This document shows positions 44,184 through 52,984 of a stretch of 64,000 nt of DNA, piece by piece (the first letter of the stretch is position 1; each line of letters begins with the position of its first letter). The DNA is taken from NCBI GenBank assembly GCA_963811055.1, contig CAWEPQ010000020.1, forward strand, positions 558,001 through 622,000, in the 5' to 3' direction. A model generated the notes under the pieces. It ran no database searches and was not told where the DNA came from. It worked only from the letters and a program-made list of their open reading frames with translations. This DNA is from JACVRW01 sp963811055 (lineage in GTDB: Bacteria > Actinomycetota > Thermoleophilia > Solirubrobacterales > Thermoleophilaceae). The position numbers were made by a program, and so were the translations under genes.

Positions 44184-44914
44184 CAGCCGCCGTCCTCGAG
44201 CGCGGCCTGGCCCTCCCGGACGGTGAAGCGGTGCTCGTACAGCGCCTTGCCGGAGATCACGCCGGCCAGGTTCACGAGCCGGCGCACACGCAGCGCGCGC
44301 AGGTCCTCCACGGATCCGATGCCACCCGAGTAGATGAAGCGCCCGCGCACGGCCTGGGAGATGCGCGCCACCTCGTCGAGGTCCGGGCCGTCGAGCATGC
44401 CGTCCCGGTCCACGTTGGTGTACACGAAGCGCGAGGCGCCGCGGCGCTGCAGGCGCTCGATCACGTCCTCCCCGCGCGTCTGCGTCTCCTTGGTCCAGCC
44501 GGCCACCGACACCTGGCCCCCGCGAACGTCCACGGCCACCACCACGCGGCCGCCCCACGTCTCGAGCGCCCGGTCGAGCAGCTCGGGGTCGTTGTAGGCG
44601 GCTGTGCCGAGCACCACACGCGCGGCCCCCGCCGCCAGCGCGGCGCGCACGGAGGCGAGCGAGCGCAGGCCGCCTCCGTACTGCACCGGGACCTCGAGCT
44701 CGCGCGTGATCCGCTCGAGATGGCCGAGGCTCGCCGGTTCCCCGGCGCGGGCGCCGTCGAGATCGACCACGTGCAGGAAGCGGGCGCCCGCCTCCACGAA
44801 CGAGCGCGCGGCGTCGAGCGGCGTGTCGGCGTACACCGTCTCGTCGTCGAAGTGCCCCTGCCGCAGGCGCACCGCTTTGCCGTCGCGAATGTCCACCGCG
44901 GGCAGCAGGATCAT
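44183..44914 (-). CDS. hisA: ProFAR isomerase
   Basis: 243 residues. LLPAVDIRDGKAVRLRQGHFDDETVYADTPLDAAR opens the barrel with the catalytic Asp; VQYGGGLRSLASVRAALAAGAARVVLGTAAYNDP is the phosphate loop, and YTNVDRDGMLDGPDLDEVARI carries the second acid. Actinobacterial HisA can be PriA, which also serves tryptophan synthesis; I cannot exclude that here. ATGA overlap with hisH. Confidence 0.94.
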   Translation of the reverse strand: MILLPAVDIRDGKAVRLRQGHFDDETVYADTPLDAARSFVEAGARFLHVVDLDGARAGEPASLGHLERITRELEVPVQYGGGLRSLASVRAALAAGAARVVLGTAAYNDPELLDRALETWGGRVVVAVDVRGGQVSVAGWTKETQTRGEDVIERLQRRGASRFVYTNVDRDGMLDGPDLDEVARISQAVRGRFIYSGGIGSVEDLRALRVRRLVNLAGVISGKALYEHRFTVREGQAALEDGG

Positions 44915-45540
44915 GCGGGCACTGGCACGCAGCTGCGCACGAAGTTCCCGAGCAGCCGGAGCCCGTCGGGACCGGACTTCTCCGGGTGGAACTGCACGCC
45001 GTATAGCGGCGGGCGCGCCACGGCGCTCACGAACTCGCTCCCGTAGTCGGCCGTGCCGAGCACGTGCTCCGGATCCTCAGGGCGCGGCGCGAACGAGTTC
45101 GCGTGGTAGAAGGCGCATGGATCCGGCAGGCCCTCGTTCAGGGGCTCGGTCCGGCGCCACTCCACTGGGTTCCACCCGATCTGCGGCACCTTGAGACCGG
45201 GAGCGTCGAGCTCGACCACCGCACCGGGGATCAGGCCGATGCCCTCGGCGCCGCCCTGCTCCGTGGTGGAGTCGAACAGCAGCTGCATCCCCATGCATAC
45301 GCCGATCGCCGGCACGCCCTCGGCCACCCGCTCGCACATCAGCTCGTCGAGCCTCAGCCGGCGCACGTGCTCCATGGCCTTCGGCATCGCGCCCACGCCG
45401 GGCAGCACCACCCCGTCGGCCTCGCGCACGCGGCGGGGGTCGGCCGTCAGCTCGGGCCGCGCGCCCACGTGCTCCAGGGCCTTGGCCACGGAGCGGAGGT
45501 TGCCCATCCCGTAATCGAGGATCGCGATGCGGGGGCTCAC
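44911..45540 (-). CDS. hisH: Imidazole glycerol phosphate synthase, glutaminase subunit
   Basis: 209 residues, GTG start overlapping the hisB stop (GTGA). Class I glutamine amidotransferase: IAILDYGMGNLRSVAKALEH, VLPGVGAMPKAM, nucleophile in GVCMGMQLLFD, and the His-Glu pair in YGVQFHPEKSGPDGLRLL. Delivers ammonia to HisF. Confidence 0.96.
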   Translation of the reverse strand: MSPRIAILDYGMGNLRSVAKALEHVGARPELTADPRRVREADGVVLPGVGAMPKAMEHVRRLRLDELMCERVAEGVPAIGVCMGMQLLFDSTTEQGGAEGIGLIPGAVVELDAPGLKVPQIGWNPVEWRRTEPLNEGLPDPCAFYHANSFAPRPEDPEHVLGTADYGSEFVSAVARPPLYGVQFHPEKSGPDGLRLLGNFVRSCVPVPA

Positions 45541-46125
45541 AGGACTCCCTTGGTGGACGGCACCCCGGACTCGCTGGGATCGTCCGCCACGGCCGCGCGC
45601 AGCGCCCTCGCGAAGGCCTTGAACGAGGCCTCGACCATGTGGTGCGAGTTGGCGCCCGCCTCGACGCGCAGGTGCAGCGTCAGCTTGGCGGTGCTGGCCA
45701 CCGCGCGGAAGAACTCCTCGGCGAGGTCGGTGTCGAAGTCGGCCACGCGCGCGTCCGGGTACTCGGCGTCGAAGAGCAGGAACGGCCGCCCCGAGATGTC
45801 GATCGCGCAGCTGGCGCGCGCCTCGTCCATCGGGATCACGGCGTGTCCGAAGCGGTGTATGCCGGCGCGGTCGCCCAGCGCCTCGTCCAGCGCCTGCCCC
45901 AGCGCCAGGCCCGTGTCCTCCACGGTGTGGTGCGCGCCGGTCTGGAGGTCGCCGTCCACCCGGATCTCGAGGTCGAGGCCGCCGTGGCGGGCCACCGCGT
46001 CCAGCAGGTGGTCGAAGAAACCGACACCGGTGGTGCGCGCTGCCCGCGCCCGCACCGTCCAGGTCGAGCCTGAGCTCGACATCGGTCTCGTTCGTCGTGC
46101 GGTGGATCTCTGCGGTTCTGCTCAC
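45537..46125 (-). CDS. hisB: Imidazoleglycerol-phosphate dehydratase, one frameshift near the N-terminus
   Basis: About 195 residues. GTG 46125 begins VSRTAEIHRTTNETDVELRLDLDG. The frame changes within 46041-46052, where an extra base in a GGGCGCGGGC-type run separates LDLDG from TTGVGFFDHLLDAVARHGG. Mn-binding motifs GAHHTVEDTGLALGQAL and ANSHHMVEASFKAFARAL are intact, so the enzyme is probably functional and the break an error. GTGA joins it to hisD. hisC, which normally lies between hisD and hisB, is absent. Confidence 0.92.
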
Positions 46126-47362
46126 GCCCGGCGCTCCATCGACTCGGCGTGCACGGGGAAGCCCTCGGCGCGGGCCAGCGCGGCGCCTGGGGGCGCGAGG
46201 CGAGCCGCCGCCTCGCCGGGCAAGGATACGCGAGCCATCCTGCGCCGGAACGTGGCCGGGGAGAGCGCCGACTGGAAGCGAGCGGCGCCACCGGTGGGCA
46301 GCACGTGGTTCGAGCCCGCCACGTAGTCGCCGAAGGCGGTGCCGGCGCCAGACCCCACGAACACGCAGCCGGCGCGCCGCACCCGGTCCGCGAGCGCCTC
46401 GGCGTCGGCTCCCGTCAGCTCGAGGTGCTCGGGCGCGATCTCCTCGGCTATCCGTACGGCCACGCGCACGTCGTCGGTGTCCACCAGCTGCAGCTCGGCG
46501 TCCCGCACGGTCGGGCGCTCCGGCGCCAGGCGCTCCACGGCCTCGGCCACCGCGTCCAGCAGGCCGGGCGTCGGGCGACACGCACCAGAGCGGGCTGTCG
46601 GCGCCATGCTCGGCCTGGGCCATCAGGTCCACGGCGATCAGGTCGGGATCGGCCCCCGCCGAGGCCACCACCACGAGCTCGCTCGGGCCTGCCACGCCGT
46701 CGATCCCCACCTGCCCCACCACCTGGCGTTTGGCCTCCTGAACGTACGGATTGCCCGGTCCGGCGATCACGTCCACGGCGTCCACGGACTCCGTGCCGTA
46801 GGCCAGGGCAGCGATCGCCTGCGCTCCGCCCATCCGGTACACCTCGGTCACCTCGCACAGCACGCAGGCGGCGAGTATCACCGGGTTGGCCTCCCCGCCC
46901 GGTCCCGGAGGGGCACAGACGGCGATCTCGTCCACCCCCGCAGCGCGCGCGGTGGCCGCGCCCATCACGACCGTGGACGGATATGGGCGCGCGCCCGCTC
47001 GGCACGTAGATGGCCGCGCGCCGGACCGGCACCTCGACCACCTCCACGCGATGGCCCTCGGGCAGCTCCGCCGCGGTCGAGCCCCCCAGCTGCGCCTTGG
47101 CGACGGTGCGAACGTTGGCTATCGCCGTGCGCAGGCCCGTCAGGACCTCGGGCTCGAGCACCCCGACCGACGATTCCAGTTCGCGCGCGTCGACTCTCAG
47201 CCGGCCCGGGGCCAGCTCCGCCTTGTCGAAGCGCTCGGTGAGGCTGAGGATGGCGTCGTCGCCGCCGGCGCGGACCTCCGCGATGATCGCGGCCACCTCG
47301 AGCGCAACGGCGGGCTCGGACTCCGGCCGGCGCCAGGCGTTGCGTGCGCGCGAGATCCTCAT
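46122..47362 (-). CDS. hisD: Histidinol dehydrogenase, two frameshifts
   Basis: About 412 residues when repaired. Oxidises L-histidinol to histidine with NAD and zinc. The three frames join as IYVPSGRAP (break at 46985-46987, extra G), then MGAATARAAGVDEIAVCAPPG, YGTESVDAVDVIAGPGNPYV, GPSELVVVASAGADPDLIAVDLMAQAEHG (break at 46562-46565), then IAPEHLEL, GDYVAGSNHVLPTGGAARF and SMERRA. All expected Zn and catalytic His/Glu/Asp regions are there. ATG 47360-47362 overlaps the hisG stop. Confidence 0.94.
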
Positions 47363-47985
47363 GCCCGGATCCGCTCCACGAGCCGGTCGATCGCGGCGGC
47401 CTTGAGCTTGTGCGACACGGGGTTCGCGATCAGGCGCGCGGTGCACACGCCGATCTCCTCCACCACACGCAGGTTGTTCTCCTCGAGCGTCTTCCCGGTG
47501 GCAGTGAGGTCCACGATCCCGTCCACGAGCCCCGTGAGCGGAGCGAGCTCAACCGACCCCTTGACCTCCACGATCTCGGCCTGGCGGCCGGTGCCGGCGA
47601 AGTGGTCGGCCGCGATGCGCGGGTACTTGGTGGCGATGCGCACCCGTCCCAGGCGCCGCAGCGCGTCGGCGATCGGGTCGCCGCCCTCGCGTGCCGCCAC
47701 CACCATGGTGCAGCGGCCGTAGTCCAGGTCGAGCAGCTCGTAGACCTTGCGGTCGGCCTGCTCGAGCAGCACATCCTTGCCGGTGATGCCGATGTCGGCG
47801 GATCCGTGCTCCACGTAGGTGGGCACGTCGCTGGGGCGCATCGTCACGATCCCGGGCCCGTCGAAGAGCAGCTTGCGGTCGTTGGAGCGGACCTCCGACA
47901 CGTCGAGGCCGAGCCGCTCCAGCAGGTCGAGCGTCCCGCCGAAGAGCGCGCCGCGCGGCACCGCCACCATCAGGCGCTCGCTCAT
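47359..47985 (-). CDS. hisG: ATP phosphoribosyltransferase, short form (HisGS)
   Basis: 208 residues, the short type that needs HisZ. First step of histidine synthesis. MVAVPRGALFGGTLDLLERLGLDV, DVPTYVEHGSADIGITGKDVLLEQ and IVDLTATGKTLEENNLRVVEEI (the ribose-phosphate P-loop) are characteristic. No C-terminal ACT-like regulatory domain is present, as expected for HisGS. ATG 47985 overlaps the hisZ stop (ATGA). Confidence 0.96.
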   Translation of the reverse strand: MSERLMVAVPRGALFGGTLDLLERLGLDVSEVRSNDRKLLFDGPGIVTMRPSDVPTYVEHGSADIGITGKDVLLEQADRKVYELLDLDYGRCTMVVAAREGGDPIADALRRLGRVRIATKYPRIAADHFAGTGRQAEIVEVKGSVELAPLTGLVDGIVDLTATGKTLEENNLRVVEEIGVCTARLIANPVSHKLKAAAIDRLVERIRA

Positions 47986-48950
47986 CGCAGCGCCTCCTCG
48001 GCCGCCTGGGCCTGGTGGACACGCTGCACGTCGAGGGCCACACCACACGCCGGCAGGGGGCGCCCGAAGCGCCCGAGCAGATCGTCGTAGCGGCCGCCGC
48101 CGCCGAGGGTGAAGCCCACGGCCGGGTCGTAGACCTCGAATACGGCGCCGGTGTAGTAGCCGAGCTCGCGCACCAGCCCGAGATCGAAGATCACGCGGTC
48201 GGCCACTCCGCGCTCGGCCAGCAGGGCGTTCAGGTCGCGCAGGCCGGAGACCGCGTCCGGCACTAGCGCCTCGGCCCGGTCGAGCACCTCCGCGCCGCCG
48301 CGCAGCTCGGGCAGGCGCACCAGAAGGTCGCGGTCGGCCTGTCCGATCCCGAGGGAATCGACCTCCATCTCGAGCCCCACCAGGTCACGCCGCGCCAGCG
48401 CCGCGAGCAGCGGGGTGTGCCGCTCCACCGGCACGTCGAGCGAGGCCAGCAGGCGCCGGTACAGCGAGGCGTCGCCCACTCCCACTCGATGACGGCGCAG
48501 GCCCGCCTCGTCCAGCGCGGCCACGGTCAGCGCCAGCACCTCGGCCTCGCCCTCCACGCCCTCCGGCCCGATCAGCTCCAGGCCGGCCTGCATGAACTCG
48601 CGCGGCTCGCCCACGCCCCGGTCGACCGCACGCCAGGCGTGGGCGAAGTAGCAAAAGCGGAGCGGTGGATCCGAGTCGGCGTAGCGCGACGCCACCACCC
48701 GCGCTATCGGGATCGTCATGTCGGAGCGCAGCGCCAGCACGTCGCCCTGCTCGTCGAAGGTGCGGTAGCGCGCCCCGGCCGCGCTCTCGTCGCCGCGGCG
48801 CAGCACGTCCTCGTACTCGATCGCGGGCGTGTGCACCTCGCCGTAGCCGGCCTGCGTGAACGCCCTCCTCATGCGCTCGGTGATGGCGCGCAGCTCGCGC
48901 ATCTCGTCCGGAAGCACGTCGCGGGTGCCCGGCGGGATCGGGTGCGTCAT
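47982..48950 (-). CDS. hisZ: ATP phosphoribosyltransferase regulatory subunit
   Basis: 322 residues. HisRS-like class II fold without tRNA charging: PPGTRDVLPDEMRELRAI at the N-terminus, LALRSDMTIPIARVVASRY in the motif-2 region, FCYFAHAWRA, and FTLGGGGRYDDLLGRFG near the C-terminus. No anticodon-binding domain follows. It forms the hetero-octamer with HisGS and senses histidine. It leads the his operon, 18 bases after murA. Confidence 0.93.
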   Translation of the reverse strand: MTHPIPPGTRDVLPDEMRELRAITERMRRAFTQAGYGEVHTPAIEYEDVLRRGDESAAGARYRTFDEQGDVLALRSDMTIPIARVVASRYADSDPPLRFCYFAHAWRAVDRGVGEPREFMQAGLELIGPEGVEGEAEVLALTVAALDEAGLRRHRVGVGDASLYRRLLASLDVPVERHTPLLAALARRDLVGLEMEVDSLGIGQADRDLLVRLPELRGGAEVLDRAEALVPDAVSGLRDLNALLAERGVADRVIFDLGLVRELGYYTGAVFEVYDPAVGFTLGGGGRYDDLLGRFGRPLPACGVALDVQRVHQAQAAEEALR

Positions 48951-48968
48951 CGGGACCTCCGGGCCGCT

Positions 48969-50270
48969 CTAGACGGCGACGCGCTCGGAGGCCACGCGCT
49001 CGATCCGCGCGCCCAGGGCCCGCAGCCGCTCGTCGATGCGCTCATAGCCGCGGTCGATCTGGCGGATGTTGCCGATCTCGGAGCGGCCCTCGGCGCACAG
49101 CGCGGCGATGAGCATCGCCATCCCGGCCCGGATGTCCGGGCTCTCCACGCGCTCACCGTGAAGCCGGCTCGGGCCGCTGACGACCGCCCTGTGGGGGTCG
49201 CAGACGATCACCCGAGCGCCCATGGATACGAGCTTGTCGACGAAGAACAGGCGGTTCTCGAACATCTTCTCGTGGATCAGCACGAGGCCGTCGGCCTGGG
49301 TGGCCATGGCGAGCGCGATGCTCGTGAGGTCGGCCGGGAACGCCGGCCAGGGGCCGTCCTCGATCTTGGAGACGGCGTCGCCCTCGTCCGACTTGATGCG
49401 GAGCTCCTGGTCCGGCGGCACGATCGCGTCGTTGCCGTCGAACTCGATCTCGCAGCCGAGCCGCGCGAAGCAAAGGCGCGTCATGCGCAGGTCGTCCGGC
49501 ACCACGTCGCGTATGCGCAGCTCGCCGCCGGTGCACGCCGCGAGCGCGATGAAGCTGCCCACCTCGATGTAGTCGGGCCCGATCGTGTAGTCGGCTCCGC
49601 CCAGCTCCTCCTGGCCGTGCACGATCATCAGGTTCGAGCCGATTCCCTCGATGCGCGCGCCCATCTGCATCAACAGGCGCGCGAGGTCCTGCACGTGCGG
49701 CTCGGCCGCGGCGTTGTGGATCACGGTGGAGCCCGGCGCCAGCGCGGCGGCCATAAGGGCGTTCTCGGTGGCCATCACCGACGGCTCGTCCATGAAGAAG
49801 TCGCAGGCGTGCAGGCCGTCGGCGGCCGACAGCTGGAAGGAGGAGCGCTCCACCACCACCTCGGCACCGAGCGCCCGGAAGGCGTCGAAGTGCGGGTCGA
49901 GCCGGCGGCGGCCGATCACGTCGCCGCCCGGGGGCGGCATGTCCGCGCGCCCGAAGCGGGCGAGCAGCGGCCCGGCCAGCAGGAACGAGGCTCGGATCCG
50001 CTCCGCGCACTCGCGGTCCACGGCGGTGCTCGTGACCTCGTCGGCCCGGAGCGCCACCACGTTCTCTTCGCGCCACTCGGCCTTGACGCCGAGGCGCACC
50101 AGTAGCTCGATCATGGCCTCCACGTCGCGGATGCGCGGCACGTTCCGGAGCACGACCTCCTGGTCGGTCAGGACAGACGCAGCAAGCGCCGGCAGAGCGG
50201 CGTTCTTGTTCCCTGCGGGAACGACGGAGCCCGAGAGGGGCGTGCCGCCTTCGATGATGAACTTCTCCAT
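48969..50270 (-). CDS. murA: UDP-GlcNAc 1-carboxyvinyltransferase with Asp at the fosfomycin-target position
   Basis: 433 residues. First committed step of peptidoglycan synthesis. GGTPLSGSVVPAGNKNAALPALAAS contains the Lys-Asn catalytic pair. The active-site loop reads PPPGGDVIGRRRLDPHFDAF, where E. coli has PGGC: residue 117 is Asp. Mycobacterial, chlamydial and Borrelia MurA also have Asp there and resist fosfomycin. Later blocks VMATENALMAAALAPG, DYIEVGSFIALAA and LVSMGARVIV are normal. ATG 50270 is the family start; more upstream frame is spurious. Confidence 0.95.
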   Translation of the reverse strand: MEKFIIEGGTPLSGSVVPAGNKNAALPALAASVLTDQEVVLRNVPRIRDVEAMIELLVRLGVKAEWREENVVALRADEVTSTAVDRECAERIRASFLLAGPLLARFGRADMPPPGGDVIGRRRLDPHFDAFRALGAEVVVERSSFQLSAADGLHACDFFMDEPSVMATENALMAAALAPGSTVIHNAAAEPHVQDLARLLMQMGARIEGIGSNLMIVHGQEELGGADYTIGPDYIEVGSFIALAACTGGELRIRDVVPDDLRMTRLCFARLGCEIEFDGNDAIVPPDQELRIKSDEGDAVSKIEDGPWPAFPADLTSIALAMATQADGLVLIHEKMFENRLFFVDKLVSMGARVIVCDPHRAVVSGPSRLHGERVESPDIRAGMAMLIAALCAEGRSEIGNIRQIDRGYERIDERLRALGARIERVASERVAV

Positions 50271-50367
50271 GCGCGGATCCCAGGCAGGCCGCCGTCCAAG
50301 CGGCTTGGGAAGGGTACCGGAGGCCATCAGCTCCGGTTTCGGGCCGGGCCGCGGATACCCTCCCGGC

Positions 50368-50955
50368 ATGACTGGCTCCGCTCCCACCCGCGACGAGGCC
50401 TGGGAGCTCGTGTGCGAGTGGACGGTGTCCGACTCGCTGCGCAAGCACATGCTCGGGGTGGAGGCCGCGATGCGGGCCTACGCCGAGCGGTTCGGCGAGG
50501 ACGAGGAGGTCTATTCGGTCACGGGGCTGCTCCACGACCTGGACTACGAGCGCCATCCGGACATGGACAGCCCGACCGGGCACCCGCGCACGGCCCTCGC
50601 GCTGTTCCGCGAGCGCGGCTATCCGGAGGAGCTGATCGACGCGGTGGCCGGCCACGCGGACTTCCTCGAGGTGCCGCGCGAGTCGCGGATGGCCAAGACG
50701 CTCTACGCGGTCGACGAGCTTTCGGGGTTCGTGGCGGCCTGCGCGCTCGTGCGCCCCACCGGCATCGAGGGCCTGACGCCCAAGTCCGTGAAGAAGAAGC
50801 TCAAGCAGCCGAGCTTCGCGGCCGGGGTGAACCGCGACGACGTCCGCCGCGGCGCCGAGGAGCTGGGCGTGGACTTCGACGAGCACGTGGCCTTCGTGAT
50901 CGCCGCGATGGAGCCGAAGGCCGGGGAGCTCGGCCTGGCTCCCCGACCGACCTAG
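50368..50955 (+). CDS. HD-domain phosphohydrolase-like protein
   Basis: 195 residues. The metal-dependent HD fold shows HMLGVEAAMRAYAERFG, GLLHDLDYERHPD (HD), a GHPRTALALF helix and AVAGHADFLEVPRESRMAKTLYAVDEL. The second half (GLTPKSVKKKLKQPSFAAGVNRDDVRRGAEELGV) is typical of the HDIG-type hydrolases that share this tail. It probably acts on nucleotides; substrate is unknown. Divergent from murA; stop codons overlap those of the zinc protein. Confidence 0.82.
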   Translation: MTGSAPTRDEAWELVCEWTVSDSLRKHMLGVEAAMRAYAERFGEDEEVYSVTGLLHDLDYERHPDMDSPTGHPRTALALFRERGYPEELIDAVAGHADFLEVPRESRMAKTLYAVDELSGFVAACALVRPTGIEGLTPKSVKKKLKQPSFAAGVNRDDVRRGAEELGVDFDEHVAFVIAAMEPKAGELGLAPRPT

Positions 50956-51296
50956 CGCCAGCGCCCGCCGGCCTTCGCCCAGTCGGCCATGTGCTCGACG
51001 GAGCAGAAGGAGTCGGCGATGCGGTGCTCGCCGCGGTGGCGCACCAGGGTGACCGTCACGTCGCCGAGCGGCTCTCCGCAATGGGCGCACGATCCGGGTA
51101 CGCCGGGCTCGTCATCCCATTCCCCGTCCGGGCCGGGTGCGACCGCGTCCCAGTGGGCTCCCTGGATCCACCAGGGCACCACGTGCTCGAGCCGGCAGAA
51201 GGCGGCGCGGCGCGCCCCGGGCAGCTCGTGGAGGCGCCATCCGTCGTCGCGTTCCACCGCGCTATCGCACCAGGAGCAGCGTTCGAGGTCCGTCAT
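50952..51296 (-). CDS. Small cysteine-rich zinc-binding protein of unknown function
   Basis: 114 residues. Two CxxC/C-H modules: CSWCDSAVERDD...AFCRLEHV and CAHCGEPLGDV...SFCSVEHMADW. Each pairs a CxxC with an (F)CxxEH, as in treble-clef or FLYWCH/MYM-like ribbons. No catalytic motif. Trp-rich middle segment (VVPWWIQGAHWDAV). Role unknown. ATG 51296 lies 18 bases from the divergent dehydrogenase gene. Confidence 0.72.
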   Translation of the reverse strand: MTDLERCSWCDSAVERDDGWRLHELPGARRAAFCRLEHVVPWWIQGAHWDAVAPGPDGEWDDEPGVPGSCAHCGEPLGDVTVTLVRHRGEHRIADSFCSVEHMADWAKAGGRWR

Positions 51297-51314
51297 GACT
51301 AGATTCCGCCGCGA

Positions 51315-52403
51315 ATGGCGCAACCACTGCGGATTATCGTCCTCGAGGGCGACGAGACCGGCCAGGAGCTGCTGGAGCAGGCCCTGCGGGTGCTCGACCC
51401 GGAGGTCACGAAGGTCGCTGTCGAGCTGGAGCACCACGACCTGTCGCTCGAGAACCGGCGCAGCACCGGCAACGAGGTGGTGAGCACCGCCGCGGCGGCG
51501 ATGCGCGAGGCGCGCTTCGGCATCAAGGCCGCCACCGTCACCCCTGAGGGCGCCGACGACGTGGGCAGCCCCAACCGCCTGCTCCGCGAGGCGATCGACG
51601 GCAAGGTGATCATCCGGACCGGGCGCCGGATCCCGGGCGTGACGCCGGTGGCAGGGGTGCATTACCCGATCGCGGTGGTGCGCATGGCGGTGGGCGACGC
51701 CTACGGCGCCGAGCAGTGGCGCACCGATGAGGACGGCGAGGAGGTGGCCTACCGCACCGAGCGCATCACTCGCGGGGTCTGCCGCGCCGTGGCCGAGTAC
51801 AGCTTCCGGACCGCGGACCGGATCACGGGCCGGGTCTACGGCGGCCCCAAGTGGACGGTCAGCCCGGTGTACGAGGGCATGCTCAAGGAGGAGATGGACT
51901 CGGCGGCGGAGCGGCACCCTGACGTGCCCTACACGCCCGTGCTGATCGACGCCACGTATGCCGGCCTGATCTCGGGTGCCGCCGACACACCGCTCGTGAT
52001 CCCGGCCCTCAACCGCGACGGCGACTGCCTCTCAGACCTCGTGATGCCGATGTTCGGCTCGATCGCGGGCGCCGAGTCGGTGCTGCTCGCCTTCGACGGC
52101 GACTACGAGCCCAGCGCCGTGATGGCCGAGGCGCCGCACGGCACCGCTCCGGCGCTCCTCGGCAAGGACATCGCGAACCCGATGGCGATGATCCTGGCCG
52201 TGGCCGCGGTGCTCCACTACGCGGGCACGATGGGCCATGCCGGCGCCCCCGTGGCATCGCGGGCGATCTACGAGTCGGTGCTCGAGGCCACCGCCGCCGG
52301 CGTCCGCACACCCGACCTGGGCGGGCACGCGAGCACGAGCGAGTTCACCTCAGAGGTGATCGAGCGCGTGGGCACCAAGATCGACATCTGGTCCTCGCTC
52401 TAG
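51315..52403 (+). CDS. Isocitrate/isopropylmalate dehydrogenase-family protein
   Basis: 362 residues. Beta-decarboxylating dehydrogenase: LRIIVLEGDETGQELLEQAL at the N-terminus, NRLLREAIDGKVIIRTGRRIPGV with the substrate Arg residues, ITRGVCRAVAEYSF, DATYAGLISGAADTPLVI, and AEAPHGTAPALLGKDIANP, the NAD(P)-binding loop. The Tyr/Lys catalytic pair is not obvious in the usual context, so isocitrate, isopropylmalate or tartrate is not resolved. The C-terminus ASTSEFTSEVIERV is typical. Convergent with the next gene (4-base stop overlap). Confidence 0.85.
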   Translation: MAQPLRIIVLEGDETGQELLEQALRVLDPEVTKVAVELEHHDLSLENRRSTGNEVVSTAAAAMREARFGIKAATVTPEGADDVGSPNRLLREAIDGKVIIRTGRRIPGVTPVAGVHYPIAVVRMAVGDAYGAEQWRTDEDGEEVAYRTERITRGVCRAVAEYSFRTADRITGRVYGGPKWTVSPVYEGMLKEEMDSAAERHPDVPYTPVLIDATYAGLISGAADTPLVIPALNRDGDCLSDLVMPMFGSIAGAESVLLAFDGDYEPSAVMAEAPHGTAPALLGKDIANPMAMILAVAAVLHYAGTMGHAGAPVASRAIYESVLEATAAGVRTPDLGGHASTSEFTSEVIERVGTKIDIWSSL

Positions 52404-52837
52404 GCGGAAGCCGGCTGTTCGGCGTCCATCTTGTGGCGCTCCAGACCGGCTCTGACCGATTCGGGAATGGGCCGCTTCCGCAGCGTCTCTGGCACCACGA
52501 AGACATGGCGCAGCCGCCCCTCGGCCAGCACCTCGCCGGCGGGCATGCGCTCGACGGACAGCGCCGTGGTCATCGAGGTTTCCCCCATGGACACCACGCT
52601 GGCCACCAGGTCGATCTCGTCGTCGAAGCGCGCCGAGGCCCTGTAGGAGATGTTCGCCTCGGCCACCACCATGTCCGCCCCCGTGGCGTTCATCTCGCCG
52701 AACGGAACGACCGCCTCGCGCCACAGCTCGGTCATCGCCACGTCGAAGTACATGAGGTAGTTCGCGTAGAAGACGACGCCCTGAAGGTCGCACTCGTTCC
52801 AGCGCACGCGGGTGCGGTGACGGAAGGGCTCGCCCAT
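52400..52837 (-). CDS. YbgC/FcbC-type acyl-CoA thioesterase
   Basis: 145 residues from ATG 52837. Hotdog fold with the 4HBT motif: RVRWNECDLQGVVFYANYLMYFDVAMTELWRE, where the Asp and YANYL block match YbgC. ANISYRASARFDDEIDLVASVVSMGETSMT gives the following strands. It hydrolyses acyl-CoA of unidentified chain. A 10-bp perfect palindrome lies 24 bases upstream of its start. Confidence 0.86.
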   Translation of the reverse strand: MGEPFRHRTRVRWNECDLQGVVFYANYLMYFDVAMTELWREAVVPFGEMNATGADMVVAEANISYRASARFDDEIDLVASVVSMGETSMTTALSVERMPAGEVLAEGRLRHVFVVPETLRKRPIPESVRAGLERHKMDAEQPASA

Positions 52838-52860
52838 CCGCGGAGCGTAACCGTCGGTGC

Positions 52861-52881
52861 GCAGCCGGCCGGGCCGGCTGC
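52861..52881. repeat. 10-bp perfect inverted repeat between genes
   Basis: GCAGCCGGCC, one G, then GGCCGGCTGC. It lies upstream of the thioesterase start (minus strand) and 104 bases before the hypothetical ORF at 52985. It could be an operator or a hairpin. GC-rich palindromes arise easily in this genome, so the function is open. Confidence 0.4.
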
Positions 52882-52984
52882 TTCCGCTGAATCCCGCGCC
52901 CCAGAGCCAAGCTCGACCCACCTGCAATGGAACTTGCAGCAAATCGGGCTTTCCATCCGCCGATGCTCCTAGCTTTGCGAACAC

